From DATAEE01 sp036258175 (lineage in GTDB: Bacteria; Acidobacteriota; Vicinamibacteria; Vicinamibacterales; 2-12-FULL-66-21), in NCBI GenBank assembly GCA_036258175.1, contig DATAEE010000137.1, positions 1 to 64,000 on the forward strand: a stretch of 64,000 bases of DNA, in the 5' to 3' direction. Below, one piece after another: positions 42,462 to 51,021 of the stretch. A model generated the notes under the pieces. That model was not told the origin of the DNA. It did no database searches and worked only from the letters and a program-made list of their open reading frames with translations. The stretch's first letter is position 1, and every line of letters begins with the position of its first letter. The translations under genes and the position numbers were made by a program.

Positions 42462-43598
42462 ATGATCAACGTCGCCGCGATCCGCATGCAGCAATTCGGC
42501 GTGGCATTCTATCAGGCTTCCCTGACGGCGAATGATATCGACAAGCTGGTCCGGTTCGAAGTGCTCAGCTACGGTGAACAGGCCCATCCACCGGTACGCG
42601 GGGGCAAGAAGCGCGGGACGCCGTCGAAGGTCAACTGGGACTTGCTCGAACGCCGGATCGCGTCGAATGAAAAGGCGTATCAACGCCAGATCATCAGGCG
42701 AAAAATCGACGAACTGGTCCAGTACTACGAACAATGCCGCCAGGCGCGCGATCTCCCCTCGATTCCCGGCGCCGTGATCATTTCCGCGGACGAAGCGCTG
42801 AAGTTCGAGCCAGCCGAGCCCGGTTCTGATGTGGGAACGCTCAAAGTGCCCGAGCGCGAAGGCGTTCTGCGGGCAATCGATGGTCAGCACCGGCTGCTCG
42901 CACTGCACGCGGATATCGATAAGTTCGGCGGAGAGCAATTCAGCGTACCTGCCATCATCTTCGACCGCCTACCCGAAGACCACGTCGTCCAGATGTTCGT
43001 CACGATCAATGCGAAGCACACACGGCTGAACGCGTCGCACTTGGTCTCGCTCTCCGGTCGACAGCTCTACCGCGATGACAGCCTCGCCGCGGCTCACGAC
43101 ATCGTCCGGGCGCTGAACGACCGCGACGATTCGGCGCTTGCCCAGGAGATCAAGCTTCTGGGCGTCGGCGGGGGCCGCGTCGCCCAGGCACCGCTCGCAC
43201 AGGAGCTCAAGAAGCTGTTCGCGACGGAAGCGTTCGGGCCGGGCCGCAAGACCGACAGCTTCCGGGAAGAAGGGAAGAAGTTCTTCGTGAACTACTTCAA
43301 GCAGATCGCGCAGGTCTTCGGCGGCGCCTGGAATGGCCGGAAATACAGCATCAAGAGCGCGACCGCGCTGCGCGCCTTCATCCGGGTCGCGCCCGACGTG
43401 GTTAGGCGGCTGGACCAGGAGCACGCTGAACGGAGCGACTTCCGGGCTATCGGCCGGGTCATCGCACCCTGGGGGCGCCGGATAGGGGATCTCCGGTTCG
43501 AGACCGAAGGCGCCTGGAAGCGGACGGGAACGACCGTCGACTCGCTGGCGAAAGAGCTGCGCCTGGCGTTGCAGTATCCTGAGGGTGCCGCGGTCTAA
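42462..43598 (+). CDS. DGQHR-domain protein (DndB-like), orphan
   Basis: A 378-residue protein with the DGQHR signature in LRAIDGQHRLLALHAD (near residue 145) and the second family block FVTINAKHTRLNASHLV. The N-terminus (VAAIRMQQFGVAFYQASL, followed by ANDIDKLVRFEVLSY) is also typical. Family members include DndB, the repressor of DNA phosphorothioation operons, and proteins of other defence islands. No dndACDE, nuclease or methylase gene is nearby, so a defence role cannot be claimed. The C-terminal half is basic. It stands alone between a divergent M14 gene and the M20 gene 290 bases downstream. Confidence 0.82.
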   Translation: MINVAAIRMQQFGVAFYQASLTANDIDKLVRFEVLSYGEQAHPPVRGGKKRGTPSKVNWDLLERRIASNEKAYQRQIIRRKIDELVQYYEQCRQARDLPSIPGAVIISADEALKFEPAEPGSDVGTLKVPEREGVLRAIDGQHRLLALHADIDKFGGEQFSVPAIIFDRLPEDHVVQMFVTINAKHTRLNASHLVSLSGRQLYRDDSLAAAHDIVRALNDRDDSALAQEIKLLGVGGGRVAQAPLAQELKKLFATEAFGPGRKTDSFREEGKKFFVNYFKQIAQVFGGAWNGRKYSIKSATALRAFIRVAPDVVRRLDQEHAERSDFRAIGRVIAPWGRRIGDLRFETEGAWKRTGTTVDSLAKELRLALQYPEGAAV

Positions 43599-43626
43599 TT
43601 ACGTTAGGGCCCCACCCAAAAAGAAA

Positions 43627-43652
43627 GGGGCACCGCACAATTGCGGTGCCCC
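43627..43652 (-). terminator. 11-bp hairpin followed by a T-rich tail on the minus strand
   Basis: GGGGCACCGCA (43627-43637), loop CAAT, and its perfect complement (43642-43652). On the minus strand the stem is followed by CTTTCTTTTT, an intrinsic-terminator layout. Yet no minus-strand gene precedes it, which implies a minus-strand transcript from the intergenic region. On the plus strand it could still end the DGQHR mRNA. Confidence 0.5.
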
Positions 43653-43740
43653 CGGTCTTCGCGGGCGACCCGGCTCCCCAGCAACTCACGGCTCCCTGCC
43701 GTAAATATTCAGGCCGCCAGCGTTCCGTGATTACGCAACC
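43627..43740. other. unassigned structured intergenic element (candidate ncRNA or riboswitch)
   Basis: Beyond the hairpin at 43627-43652 there are further paired elements: ACGGC/GCCGT (43688-43702) and TCACGG/CCGTGA (about 43686-43731). The GC-rich, non-coding stretch sits in a 289-base gap between the DGQHR and M20 genes. It matches no riboswitch class I can recognise. The strand is unclear. Confidence 0.4.
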
Positions 43741-43872
43741 GGCATGCCCGCGCACACCCTCAAAAAAACCAGAAAAATCAAGGGAGTTACCTCTGCGGCG
43801 CGATTCAATCGGTACTCTTTTGATTGCGCGATCACAATTTTGTCGCGGCCTCTTCGACGTCGGTCGCCCACG

Positions 43873-43878
43873 TATAAT
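43873..43878 (+). promoter_or_regulatory. -10 element of the M20 peptidase gene (probably leaderless)
   Basis: Consensus TATAAT ends nine bases before ATG 43888. The -35 is poor (TTGTCG is 27 bases upstream). Confidence 0.45.
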
Positions 43879-43887
43879 CCGCGCGGT

Positions 43888-45426
43888 ATGACGCGCGCGC
43901 TGATCGCGCTCTTCACGCTTTTCCTGCTGGAAAGTTTCGGGGGTTTGACCAATCAACTTTCCGCCCAATCAGAACTCCGATCGGCGGTGCAAAAGCACGT
44001 GTCGGACCATCAGCGAGCCATCGTCGGGGAGCTGGTCGACCTGCTCGCGATCCCGAACGTGGCGGCTGATCGCCAGAACATCCGGCGCAATGCAGACCGC
44101 CTGCGGGGCATGCTGGCCAAACGCGGGTTTGCGGCGGAAATCCTCGAGACCGACGGAAATCCTCTCGTCTACGGCGACTTGAAGGTGCCAGGGGCATCGC
44201 GCACCTTGCTCCTCTACAGCCACTACGACGGCCAACCTGTCGATCCGAAGGGCTGGAGACAGGCCAGTCCCTTCACGCCGGTCCTCAGGGACGGGCGGCT
44301 CGATGCCGGCGCCAAAGAACTCGGAAGCTTCGAGGCCCAGACGCACTTTCAGCCGGACTGGCGGATTTACGGCCGCTCGGCATCAGACGACAAATCGCCA
44401 ATCGTGGCGCTGTGTGCGGCGCTCGACGCCCTGAAGGCCGTCGGGAACGCGCCCACGGCTAACCTGCGCGTCATCCTCGACGGAGAAGAGGAAGCGGGCT
44501 CGACAAGTCTGGTTCCAGCGATAGCCAGGTATCGCGACAAGCTCGCCGCCGACCTGATGGTGATTTTCGATGGACCCGTTCATTCGAGCGGGCGACCTAC
44601 CGTCGCTCTCGGTGCGCGCGGAATCCTGACGATGGATTTGACGGTCTTCGGTCCGAGGTCGGGCGTCCACAGCGGCAATTACGGCAATTGGATTCCCAAT
44701 CCCGCCTGGCGACTCGTGCATCTCCTGGCGACGATGAAGGATTCCGAGGGTCGCGTGCTGATCGACGGGTTCTATGACGGCATCGCGCCGCTCACGCCGG
44801 AAGAGCAGAAAATCGTGCGGGACGTACCGGACGACTCCGATCGAATGCTGCGTACGTTCGGCGTCGCGCGACCTGAAACGCCGGGGCGGACGCTGCAGGA
44901 CGCCTTCCAGGCACCGACGTTCAACATCCGCGGGCTCGTCAGCGCGCACGTCGGTGCGGGCGCGCGGACGATCATTCCCGATCGGGCCACCGCGGCGATC
45001 GACGTGCGGCTCGTCAAGGAAACACCCGCTGCGGCGATGCTCGAAAAGATCCGCGCGCACATCAAGCGGCAGGACTACGTGCTCGTCGACGACGATCCCG
45101 ACGCCGAAGTTCGCGCGAAGCACTCGAAGATCGCGCGGCTTACCGAGCGTGGCGACGGGACGAATGCCTTTCGTACGTCGCCAGGCGACCCGCAGGTTCG
45201 CGCGCTCGTCGCATCCCTCACGCGCATGTACGGCGAGGCGCCGGTCCAGATTCGGACGCTCGGCGGAACGGTGCCCATCGCGCCATTCATCGACGCGCTC
45301 GACTTTCCCGCCGTGCTGGTGCCGATCGTGAATTTCGACAACAACCAGCACGAGGAGAACGAGAACCTGAGGCTCGGAACGTTTTTCGAGGGAATCGTCA
45401 CGATCGCTGCCGTGCTGACGATGTAG
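43888..45426 (+). CDS. secreted M20 family metallopeptidase
   Basis: A 512-residue exported protein (signal TRALIALFTLFLLESFGGLTNQLSAQ). It has the M20 dinuclear zinc set: LLLYSHYDGQPVDP (His and Asp), YGRSASDDKSPI (bridging Asp), LDGEEEAGSTSLVP (catalytic Glu and ligand Glu) and VPIVNFDNNQHEENENLR (C-terminal His). A dimerisation lid lies in between. It should cleave dipeptides or related amides. ATG 43888 was chosen for the signal peptide and TATAAT just upstream. PxpA follows three bases after its stop, so peptide and 5-oxoproline use may be linked. Confidence 0.92.
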   Translation: MTRALIALFTLFLLESFGGLTNQLSAQSELRSAVQKHVSDHQRAIVGELVDLLAIPNVAADRQNIRRNADRLRGMLAKRGFAAEILETDGNPLVYGDLKVPGASRTLLLYSHYDGQPVDPKGWRQASPFTPVLRDGRLDAGAKELGSFEAQTHFQPDWRIYGRSASDDKSPIVALCAALDALKAVGNAPTANLRVILDGEEEAGSTSLVPAIARYRDKLAADLMVIFDGPVHSSGRPTVALGARGILTMDLTVFGPRSGVHSGNYGNWIPNPAWRLVHLLATMKDSEGRVLIDGFYDGIAPLTPEEQKIVRDVPDDSDRMLRTFGVARPETPGRTLQDAFQAPTFNIRGLVSAHVGAGARTIIPDRATAAIDVRLVKETPAAAMLEKIRAHIKRQDYVLVDDDPDAEVRAKHSKIARLTERGDGTNAFRTSPGDPQVRALVASLTRMYGEAPVQIRTLGGTVPIAPFIDALDFPAVLVPIVNFDNNQHEENENLRLGTFFEGIVTIAAVLTM

Positions 45427-45429
45427 TTG

Positions 45430-46188
45430 ATGCGGATCGACTTGAACTGCGACCTCGGCGAATCGTTCGGCGCCTGGAAGATGGGAGCCGACGAGGACGT
45501 GATGCGAAGCATTACATCCGCGAATGTCGCCTGCGGCTTTCACGCGGGTGACCCGTCGGTGATGCGGCGCACGATCCGCCTGGCGCGCGAACGCGGCGTC
45601 GCCATCGGCGCGCATCCGGGCTTCCAGGACCTCGCCGGCTTCGGTCGCCGAGACATGGCCGCCACGCCCGCGGAAGTCGAAGATCTCGTTCTCTATCAGG
45701 TTGGAGCGATCGCCGGGGTCGCGCAGGCCGAAGGTGTCCGCCTTCAGCACGTCAAGGCGCACGGTGCTCTCTACAACATGGCGGCCCGCGACCGCGGCCT
45801 CGCAGACGCCATCGCGCGTGCGACCGCATCATTCGATCGATCGCTCATTCTGTTCGGACTGCCGGGTTCAGCGCTTCTCGATGCCGGACGCGAGTCTGGC
45901 CTCCGCGTCGCCGCCGAGGCATTTGCCGATCGGTCGTACGAACCCGACGGCTCCTTGACCTCCCGGCGTTTGCCGCACGCCATCGTCCACGAGCCCGATC
46001 GCGTGGTCGAGCGGGTTCTGCGCATGGCGCGCGACGGATCCGTCATCGCCTCGGATGGATCGATCGTGCGGTTGAGCGCTGAAACAGTCTGTGTGCATGG
46101 CGATACACCGGGTGCAGCCGATCTCGTGGCGCGGCTGCGGACGGGTCTCGAGCGCGCAGGCGTGCAGGTGCGCCCGATCGGTCAATGA
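45430..46188 (+). CDS. pxpA: 5-oxoprolinase subunit A (LamB/YcsF family)
   Basis: A 252-residue protein with the family hallmarks IDLNCDLGESFGAWKMGAD, ITSANVACGFHAGDPSVM, GVAIGAHPGFQDL and VCVHGDTPGAADL. PxpA acts with PxpB and PxpC to hydrolyse 5-oxoproline to glutamate using ATP; those two subunits are not adjacent here. The ATG at 45430 lies three bases after the M20 stop. A TTG one codon earlier is an alternative. It overlaps the MFS gene by four bases. Confidence 0.93.
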   Translation: MRIDLNCDLGESFGAWKMGADEDVMRSITSANVACGFHAGDPSVMRRTIRLARERGVAIGAHPGFQDLAGFGRRDMAATPAEVEDLVLYQVGAIAGVAQAEGVRLQHVKAHGALYNMAARDRGLADAIARATASFDRSLILFGLPGSALLDAGRESGLRVAAEAFADRSYEPDGSLTSRRLPHAIVHEPDRVVERVLRMARDGSVIASDGSIVRLSAETVCVHGDTPGAADLVARLRTGLERAGVQVRPIGQ

Positions 46189-47402
46189 GCTGGTGGTCCG
46201 CCGCGTCGCAGGACGGCCGCCGCGCGCTGATTGCGGCATCGCTGGGGTGGATGCTGGACGCGATGGACGTCCTCATCTACTCGCTGGTACTGAACGACGT
46301 GAGGCGCGAGTTCGGCATCGACGATCGCGCCAGCGGCATTCTCCTCGCCCTTCCGCTGGCCACGTCCGCGTTCGGCGGGATGTTCTTCGGCTGGCTCGCT
46401 GACCGGTTCGGCCGGACGCGGGCGCTGATGGCCTCGATTCTCTGGTATTCGATCTTCACCGCCGCGTGCGGTCTCTCGCAGACGGTCTTCCAGCTCGGCA
46501 TGTTCCGCGCTCTCCTGGGATTCGGCTTTGGAGGCGAGTGGGCGATAGGCGCGGCGCTCGTGGCGGAGACCTGGCCGGCGGAACACCGTGGCAAGGCACT
46601 GGGCTTCATGCAAAGCGCCTGGGCGGTTGGGTACGCGGCAGCGTCGCTCGTGACGGCGATTGTGCTCCCGCGCTGGGGCTGGCGCGCCGTTTTCTTCGCT
46701 GGGATCCTGCCGGCGCTCGCAACCGTGTGGATTCGACGCTCCGTCGCGGAGTCGAGAATCTGGCGCGAATCGCGCACGGCGGGTCCGAACCGCGTCACGC
46801 TTGCAGCGCTCGTCCGCGGCGAGCTCGGCCGGCTCACCTGGCTCGTAGCGGCGATGAACGCCGCAACAATGTTCGCGTGGTGGGGTCTATTTACATGGAT
46901 CCCGTCATTCCTCGGCCGGCCAGTCGAGGAAGGAGGAGCGGGACTGTCGATCCTCCGGACATCGACGTGGATCATATTGATGCAGGTCGGCATGTGGCTG
47001 GGCTACGTGACGTTTGGTTTCATCGCCGACTGGATCGGGCGAAAGCGGAGCTATGTCGCCTATCTCCTGACAGCCGCGGTCCTCGTGCCGATTTACGGCG
47101 CGACGCGCGAGCCGGCGGCGCTCCTCGCGCTCGGTCCGCTCGTCGCGTTCTTCGGAACCGGCTACTTCAGCGGCTTCGGCGCGGTGAGCGCGGAGTTGTT
47201 TCCCACTTCCATCCGTGCGACCGCGCAGGGGATCACCTACAATCTCGGACGTGGCATCAGCGCAGTCGCGCCGTTCGTCGTGGGCTCGCTTGCCACCTCA
47301 CGCGGGCTCGGCGCGGCCTTCTCCATCACGTCGACGGCCTTCCTCGTGGCGGCGGTGTGCTGGATCTGGATTCCGGAAACGAAAGGACGGGCGTTGTCGT
47401 GA
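46185..47402 (+). CDS. MFS transporter (AAHS/sialate-like, probable organic acid carrier)
   Basis: A 405-residue protein with twelve membrane helices in two halves. The MFS loop 2-3 signature is GWLADRFGRTRALM and its counterpart in the second half is GFIADWIGRKRSYV. LGFMQSAWAVGYAAASL and ELFPTSIRATAQGITYNLGR are typical of the aromatic-acid/sialate symporter group. The overlap with pxpA suggests uptake of a carboxylate such as 5-oxoproline, by inference. The GTG of the next gene overlaps its stop. Confidence 0.88.
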   Translation: MSWWSAASQDGRRALIAASLGWMLDAMDVLIYSLVLNDVRREFGIDDRASGILLALPLATSAFGGMFFGWLADRFGRTRALMASILWYSIFTAACGLSQTVFQLGMFRALLGFGFGGEWAIGAALVAETWPAEHRGKALGFMQSAWAVGYAAASLVTAIVLPRWGWRAVFFAGILPALATVWIRRSVAESRIWRESRTAGPNRVTLAALVRGELGRLTWLVAAMNAATMFAWWGLFTWIPSFLGRPVEEGGAGLSILRTSTWIILMQVGMWLGYVTFGFIADWIGRKRSYVAYLLTAAVLVPIYGATREPAALLALGPLVAFFGTGYFSGFGAVSAELFPTSIRATAQGITYNLGRGISAVAPFVVGSLATSRGLGAAFSITSTAFLVAAVCWIWIPETKGRALS

Positions 47403-48004
47403 AGCGGACGTCACGCCTCCTTGTTCTCGCGTACGTCGCGCTCGTTTCATCCGGGTGTCTCGTCTTGTCGCTGCATCCGGCGCATGACGACGCGAGCATC
47501 ACGTGGGATGCGGGACTGGTAGGCACGTGGGTGAACGAGGACGACCGCGTCACCGCTGTCGTGGGCCGCGGTGAGTGGCGCTCCTATCGAATTGACTACG
47601 AACATCCGATCGAAAAAGGCACGCTCACCGGGTACCTGACCACAGTGGGTGCGCGTACTTACCTCGACATCAGCCCCGTGCGAGGCCAGGACTACGGGTC
47701 CTTTCTGATTCCGGTGCATGCGCTGGTGCGCATCGAGCGGGAGGCAGACACGCTGACGGTTCAGGCGCTCGACTACGATCGGTTCGCGCTCGCAGCCAAG
47801 CAGGGAGGCCTGCCCGGTCTCACGATGACGATGGACCAGAAACAGAACACGATCCTGACCGCGTCCACGGCTGCTCTTCGAAAGTGGTTGAAGACCGGCG
47901 CCGTCGACGCGATGTTCGGCGCGCGCGCCGTGTTCAAGCGAAAGGCTAGCGCAGCTCCAGAAGGCGAATCTGCGCGGAATGCCCGTCTGCTGAAACAAAA
48001 CTGA
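47399..48004 (+). CDS. lipoprotein of unknown function
   Basis: A 201-residue protein. GTG 47399 overlaps the MFS stop (GTGA) and begins a lipoprotein signal VKRTSRLLVLAYVALVSSGC, with the Cys as anchor. The mature part is a small beta-rich domain (GLVGTWVNEDDRVTAVV, YLDISPVRGQDYGSFL, VRIEREADTLTVQALDYD). I do not recognise the family. The last 59 bases overlap the 3' end of the convergent M48 fusion gene, an unusually long antiparallel overlap. Confidence 0.72.
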   Translation: MKRTSRLLVLAYVALVSSGCLVLSLHPAHDDASITWDAGLVGTWVNEDDRVTAVVGRGEWRSYRIDYEHPIEKGTLTGYLTTVGARTYLDISPVRGQDYGSFLIPVHALVRIEREADTLTVQALDYDRFALAAKQGGLPGLTMTMDQKQNTILTASTAALRKWLKTGAVDAMFGARAVFKRKASAAPEGESARNARLLKQN

Positions 48005-51000
48005 CGAGACCGCCGCGACCCGGCGACGTGAGGGCCATCGGGAACGCATCCTCCTCGAGCACGACTGCGATGTGTTGCGAGGGCCGGACGATTAAAGGCC
48101 GGGTCCAGTCCGCCCACAGGATGAGTGAGCCATCCGGGCCGTTCGATTCGAAACTCGAAGACTCCGCGACCGTCGTCACGGCTTCCAGGCGTCCCTCGGG
48201 AATGTCTGCAGCGTAGATGATCGTTCGCTGAGCATCCGTCGCAACGCACCAGGCCATGCGGCCGCCGTCAACCGTGTCCGTGCAGCGGGCCGTCAGCGCC
48301 GTGTCGGCGATTCTCCGGGGGCCATCCGCCGTCAACGCCCAGACCGTCGAATCCGTCCACAACGCCATCGTCGCAGAACGTCGAAAAGCCCACAGAAGCG
48401 GGACGGCGCCTGGGATCCGGTGAGTAACGGCGAGAGCATTCCCGTGGGGTCCGGCCGTAACTGCCTCTACGTACCCGTCTCGCGGAACATCCCACTCCGT
48501 TTGCTCGATTGTCGCGCCGCCCAGTGTTCCCGTCAGGCGAATCGCGCGGCGTTGCAGAGCAGACGTCCAGCCGACAATCGTCCAGCCTCGACCGGCATCC
48601 ACTGATGTCAGACGAGGCGCTACGAGCGCCGGGAGGGACCATGCAGTTGATACAGATTTCAGACGCGACGTGGACGGAGTCTTTCCGGTGCGAGCGTCGA
48701 GAACTGAGAGGTGCGATCCACTGCGGTCGCTCGCTTTCAAGATGAGCAACCGATCGTCGTCCACCCATGCGAGATCCAGCGCGTGAACAGTTCGCGCCCC
48801 GCTCCCGCCGAACTCGCCGATTCTGAAATCGACCGGCGTATCCTCATCTTCGGCCTGCGATCCGATGGCGTACCGGCGCCCCGATGGTGAGATGCGCAAG
48901 GGTCCGTTGTACTCGAACTCGCCGACGTCGGCGACGTGAAGCAGCGTCGACTGCGCTTGCATCGTGGCGGCGACTGGCGTCCGCGCGAGCAGGGGATCGC
49001 GCTCGAGCGAAAAAAGCAGCGCCGGAGAGGCGACGGCCGCGGCTGCAATCGCGACGACCGCGGTGAGGGCGCCCGCCGTGCGGCGCGGACGGGTTTGTGC
49101 CGTCAGCAGGACAACGGCCAGCGCCACGGCGAGCACCGCCACCGCCGGCGTCGCCTGCGCGATCTGATGCGCGCGCACGAGACCGGGAGCGCTTGCGAAA
49201 TCGGCCAACGCAATCGCCCAGGCGGCGACGGCGCCCACTCCTAAAACCGCCAGCATGATAGGCGGACCGTCATCCCACCGCGTACCCAGCTCACGAAACT
49301 GCCGAAACGCCAGCCAGACACTGGCCGAGGCCAGCAACACTTCCAGCGGAATCAGCATCGACAGCGGAAGCGCGCACTCGAGCGACGCAGGTTGTTGCAG
49401 TGAGAGCAGCGCGGAGGTCGTTGCCGCAGCGGCCAGCATGATCAAGGAGGTTGGGCGCAGTCGAACGATCGCGGCGCACGCGCAAAGCACCAGTCCCCAG
49501 GCGCTTTGGAGAAGCCCGAGCATGATTGCGAGCATCACGAGCGCTTGCCCGGCGCCGGCCGGAATTCTCGATACGAGTCGCGGCGCAAGCAGCGATTCGA
49601 TTGCGTCGAGCGTGCGCTGAAGCCGTGCCGTGTCCCGTTCGTCAATCGGCACGCTCCAGCGATGACCGGAGATGTCGCGCGCGATCAGCCGGGCCTGGCC
49701 CGCGACACCCGCCTCGACGCGCAGCTCGCGAACGCTCGAGAACGAAACCGAGCGCGCCTTCGCCGCGCGGTCGAAGAGTGCTTCCGCATCGCCCTCGAGA
49801 TCCGCAAGACCTTCCAGCCAATGTGCTCGAGTAGGGTCGAGAACCACCGCGCCATCCGGCGTCCTGAAAACCTGACGCTCGGGAAGAACCGTCTCCGGCT
49901 GCGCTGTGGCGAGTTCACGCAACGTCCGGATGCGATTGGCCAGGCTGGGATGCGTCGCTCCACGCTCCACGTTCTCAGCCCACCGGCGCGGCAGCCGCAT
50001 TGCCGCGTGCAACTTGATCAAGGCACTGACGAGCGCGTCGGCATCTCCACACAGCTCGACGGCGCGTAGATCGCTTTCGGTTTCGCGGCGCTGGTGCCCA
50101 TAGCCGCGCGCGGCAAGCAACAGCAAAAACGTCAGGCCCCATGCGGCGAGCAGCCAGAAGCGGCCAGACTCCGGAATCATGAGGGACGCGGCCGCCACGC
50201 CGAGGGTGCCCAGTGTGATCAGCGTGACGTCGACGGCCCGAAGCCGCCACAGGAACGCATCGTTGAACTGTTCGAGATGTGCGACCTCATGGGAGAAGAT
50301 CGCAAGCGCCTCGTTAGGAGTGAGCCGTTCGAGCAGCGTCTGTCCGAGCCACACGCGGCGGTCGCGGAAAGAGGCAAGGGCGAGCGCGTTGAACCACACG
50401 CCACCTTTCGGCGCGAGGACGTCGATGGCAGCCTGGGACAATCGGCTGCGCGAAAGAATCGTTCCGAACGCCGCAAGGCGGTCCGTATCCGTCAGCGGTT
50501 GCGGGCGCACGAGCCAGCAGGCTATCCGCATGTACCGTGTAACCCAGGCAACGAACACTGCCGCAGCGGCGAAACTGGCGGCGATGCGCCAGACCGGATG
50601 ATCGATGGCGAGGATCAGGAAGGGGGTCAAACCCACCGCAAGCCAGAACGCGCCGAACGCGAGAACGATTCGGGTGATCCAGGATAGGTACGCGAAGTAC
50701 GTCCAAGTCTCACCGTGGATCGCGATGCGCAGCGGATAGGCCGCCCCGCTCAGCGCGAGAACCAGCGTACCAATCGTTACGGGGGCGAGAGCGGGCTTCA
50801 TCCCGACTGCCACGCCGCCCAGCAGAAACGACAGAAAGAGAATGCGCCGCCGGTGCGCCTGCAGCCGCTCTGGAAACGCGGCATCGTCCAGGCGAAGACG
50901 AAGTTGGCGGCCGCTCCACCAGGAGAGACACGCGGGCACGAGCGCGAGCGCCAGGCACAGCGCGACTTGGATGAAGGACAACTCGATTGTCGGGGGAGCG

Positions 51001-51008
51001 ACCACCAT
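47946..51008 (-). CDS. M48-type membrane metalloprotease fused to a second membrane block and a C-terminal beta-propeller-like domain
   Basis: A 1020-residue protein. The first 200 residues have about five helices, then LGQTLLERLTPNEALAIFSHEVAHLEQFND gives the zinc motif HEVAH, with ETESDLRAVELCGD supplying the third ligand. This is an M48 (HtpX/Ste24-like) core. About residues 490-660 form a second hydrophobic block (VMLAIMLGLLQSAWG, ALVVLLTAQ-like segments). The last 350 residues (LRISPSGRRYAIGSQAEDED, LAWVDDDRLLILKAS, DGSLILWADWTR) read as propeller blades. Start: ATG 51008 (MVVAPPTIELSF); ATG 51023 overlaps the divergent gene's start. Confidence 0.82.
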   Translation of the reverse strand: MVVAPPTIELSFIQVALCLALALVPACLSWWSGRQLRLRLDDAAFPERLQAHRRRILFLSFLLGGVAVGMKPALAPVTIGTLVLALSGAAYPLRIAIHGETWTYFAYLSWITRIVLAFGAFWLAVGLTPFLILAIDHPVWRIAASFAAAAVFVAWVTRYMRIACWLVRPQPLTDTDRLAAFGTILSRSRLSQAAIDVLAPKGGVWFNALALASFRDRRVWLGQTLLERLTPNEALAIFSHEVAHLEQFNDAFLWRLRAVDVTLITLGTLGVAAASLMIPESGRFWLLAAWGLTFLLLLAARGYGHQRRETESDLRAVELCGDADALVSALIKLHAAMRLPRRWAENVERGATHPSLANRIRTLRELATAQPETVLPERQVFRTPDGAVVLDPTRAHWLEGLADLEGDAEALFDRAAKARSVSFSSVRELRVEAGVAGQARLIARDISGHRWSVPIDERDTARLQRTLDAIESLLAPRLVSRIPAGAGQALVMLAIMLGLLQSAWGLVLCACAAIVRLRPTSLIMLAAAATTSALLSLQQPASLECALPLSMLIPLEVLLASASVWLAFRQFRELGTRWDDGPPIMLAVLGVGAVAAWAIALADFASAPGLVRAHQIAQATPAVAVLAVALAVVLLTAQTRPRRTAGALTAVVAIAAAAVASPALLFSLERDPLLARTPVAATMQAQSTLLHVADVGEFEYNGPLRISPSGRRYAIGSQAEDEDTPVDFRIGEFGGSGARTVHALDLAWVDDDRLLILKASDRSGSHLSVLDARTGKTPSTSRLKSVSTAWSLPALVAPRLTSVDAGRGWTIVGWTSALQRRAIRLTGTLGGATIEQTEWDVPRDGYVEAVTAGPHGNALAVTHRIPGAVPLLWAFRRSATMALWTDSTVWALTADGPRRIADTALTARCTDTVDGGRMAWCVATDAQRTIIYAADIPEGRLEAVTTVAESSSFESNGPDGSLILWADWTRPLIVRPSQHIAVVLEEDAFPMALTSPGRGGLVSFVSADGHSAQIRLLELR

Positions 51009-51014
51009 TATACT
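50987..51014 (+). promoter_or_regulatory. promoter of the 51022 gene (probably leaderless)
   Basis: TTGTCG (50987-50992), a 16-base spacer and TATACT (51009-51014), seven bases before ATG 51022. The -10 begins directly beside the start codon of the divergent M48 fusion. Confidence 0.5.
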
Positions 51015-51021
51015 CTGCCGC

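Noticed and set aside
42462..43598. Calling a DNA phosphorothioation or defence island
   Set aside because: Only the DGQHR protein is present; no modification, nuclease or mobile genes flank it.
46466..47398. Upstream part of the frame leading into the lipoprotein at 47399
   Set aside because: It is a shadow of the MFS gene; the lipoprotein signal begins at GTG 47399.
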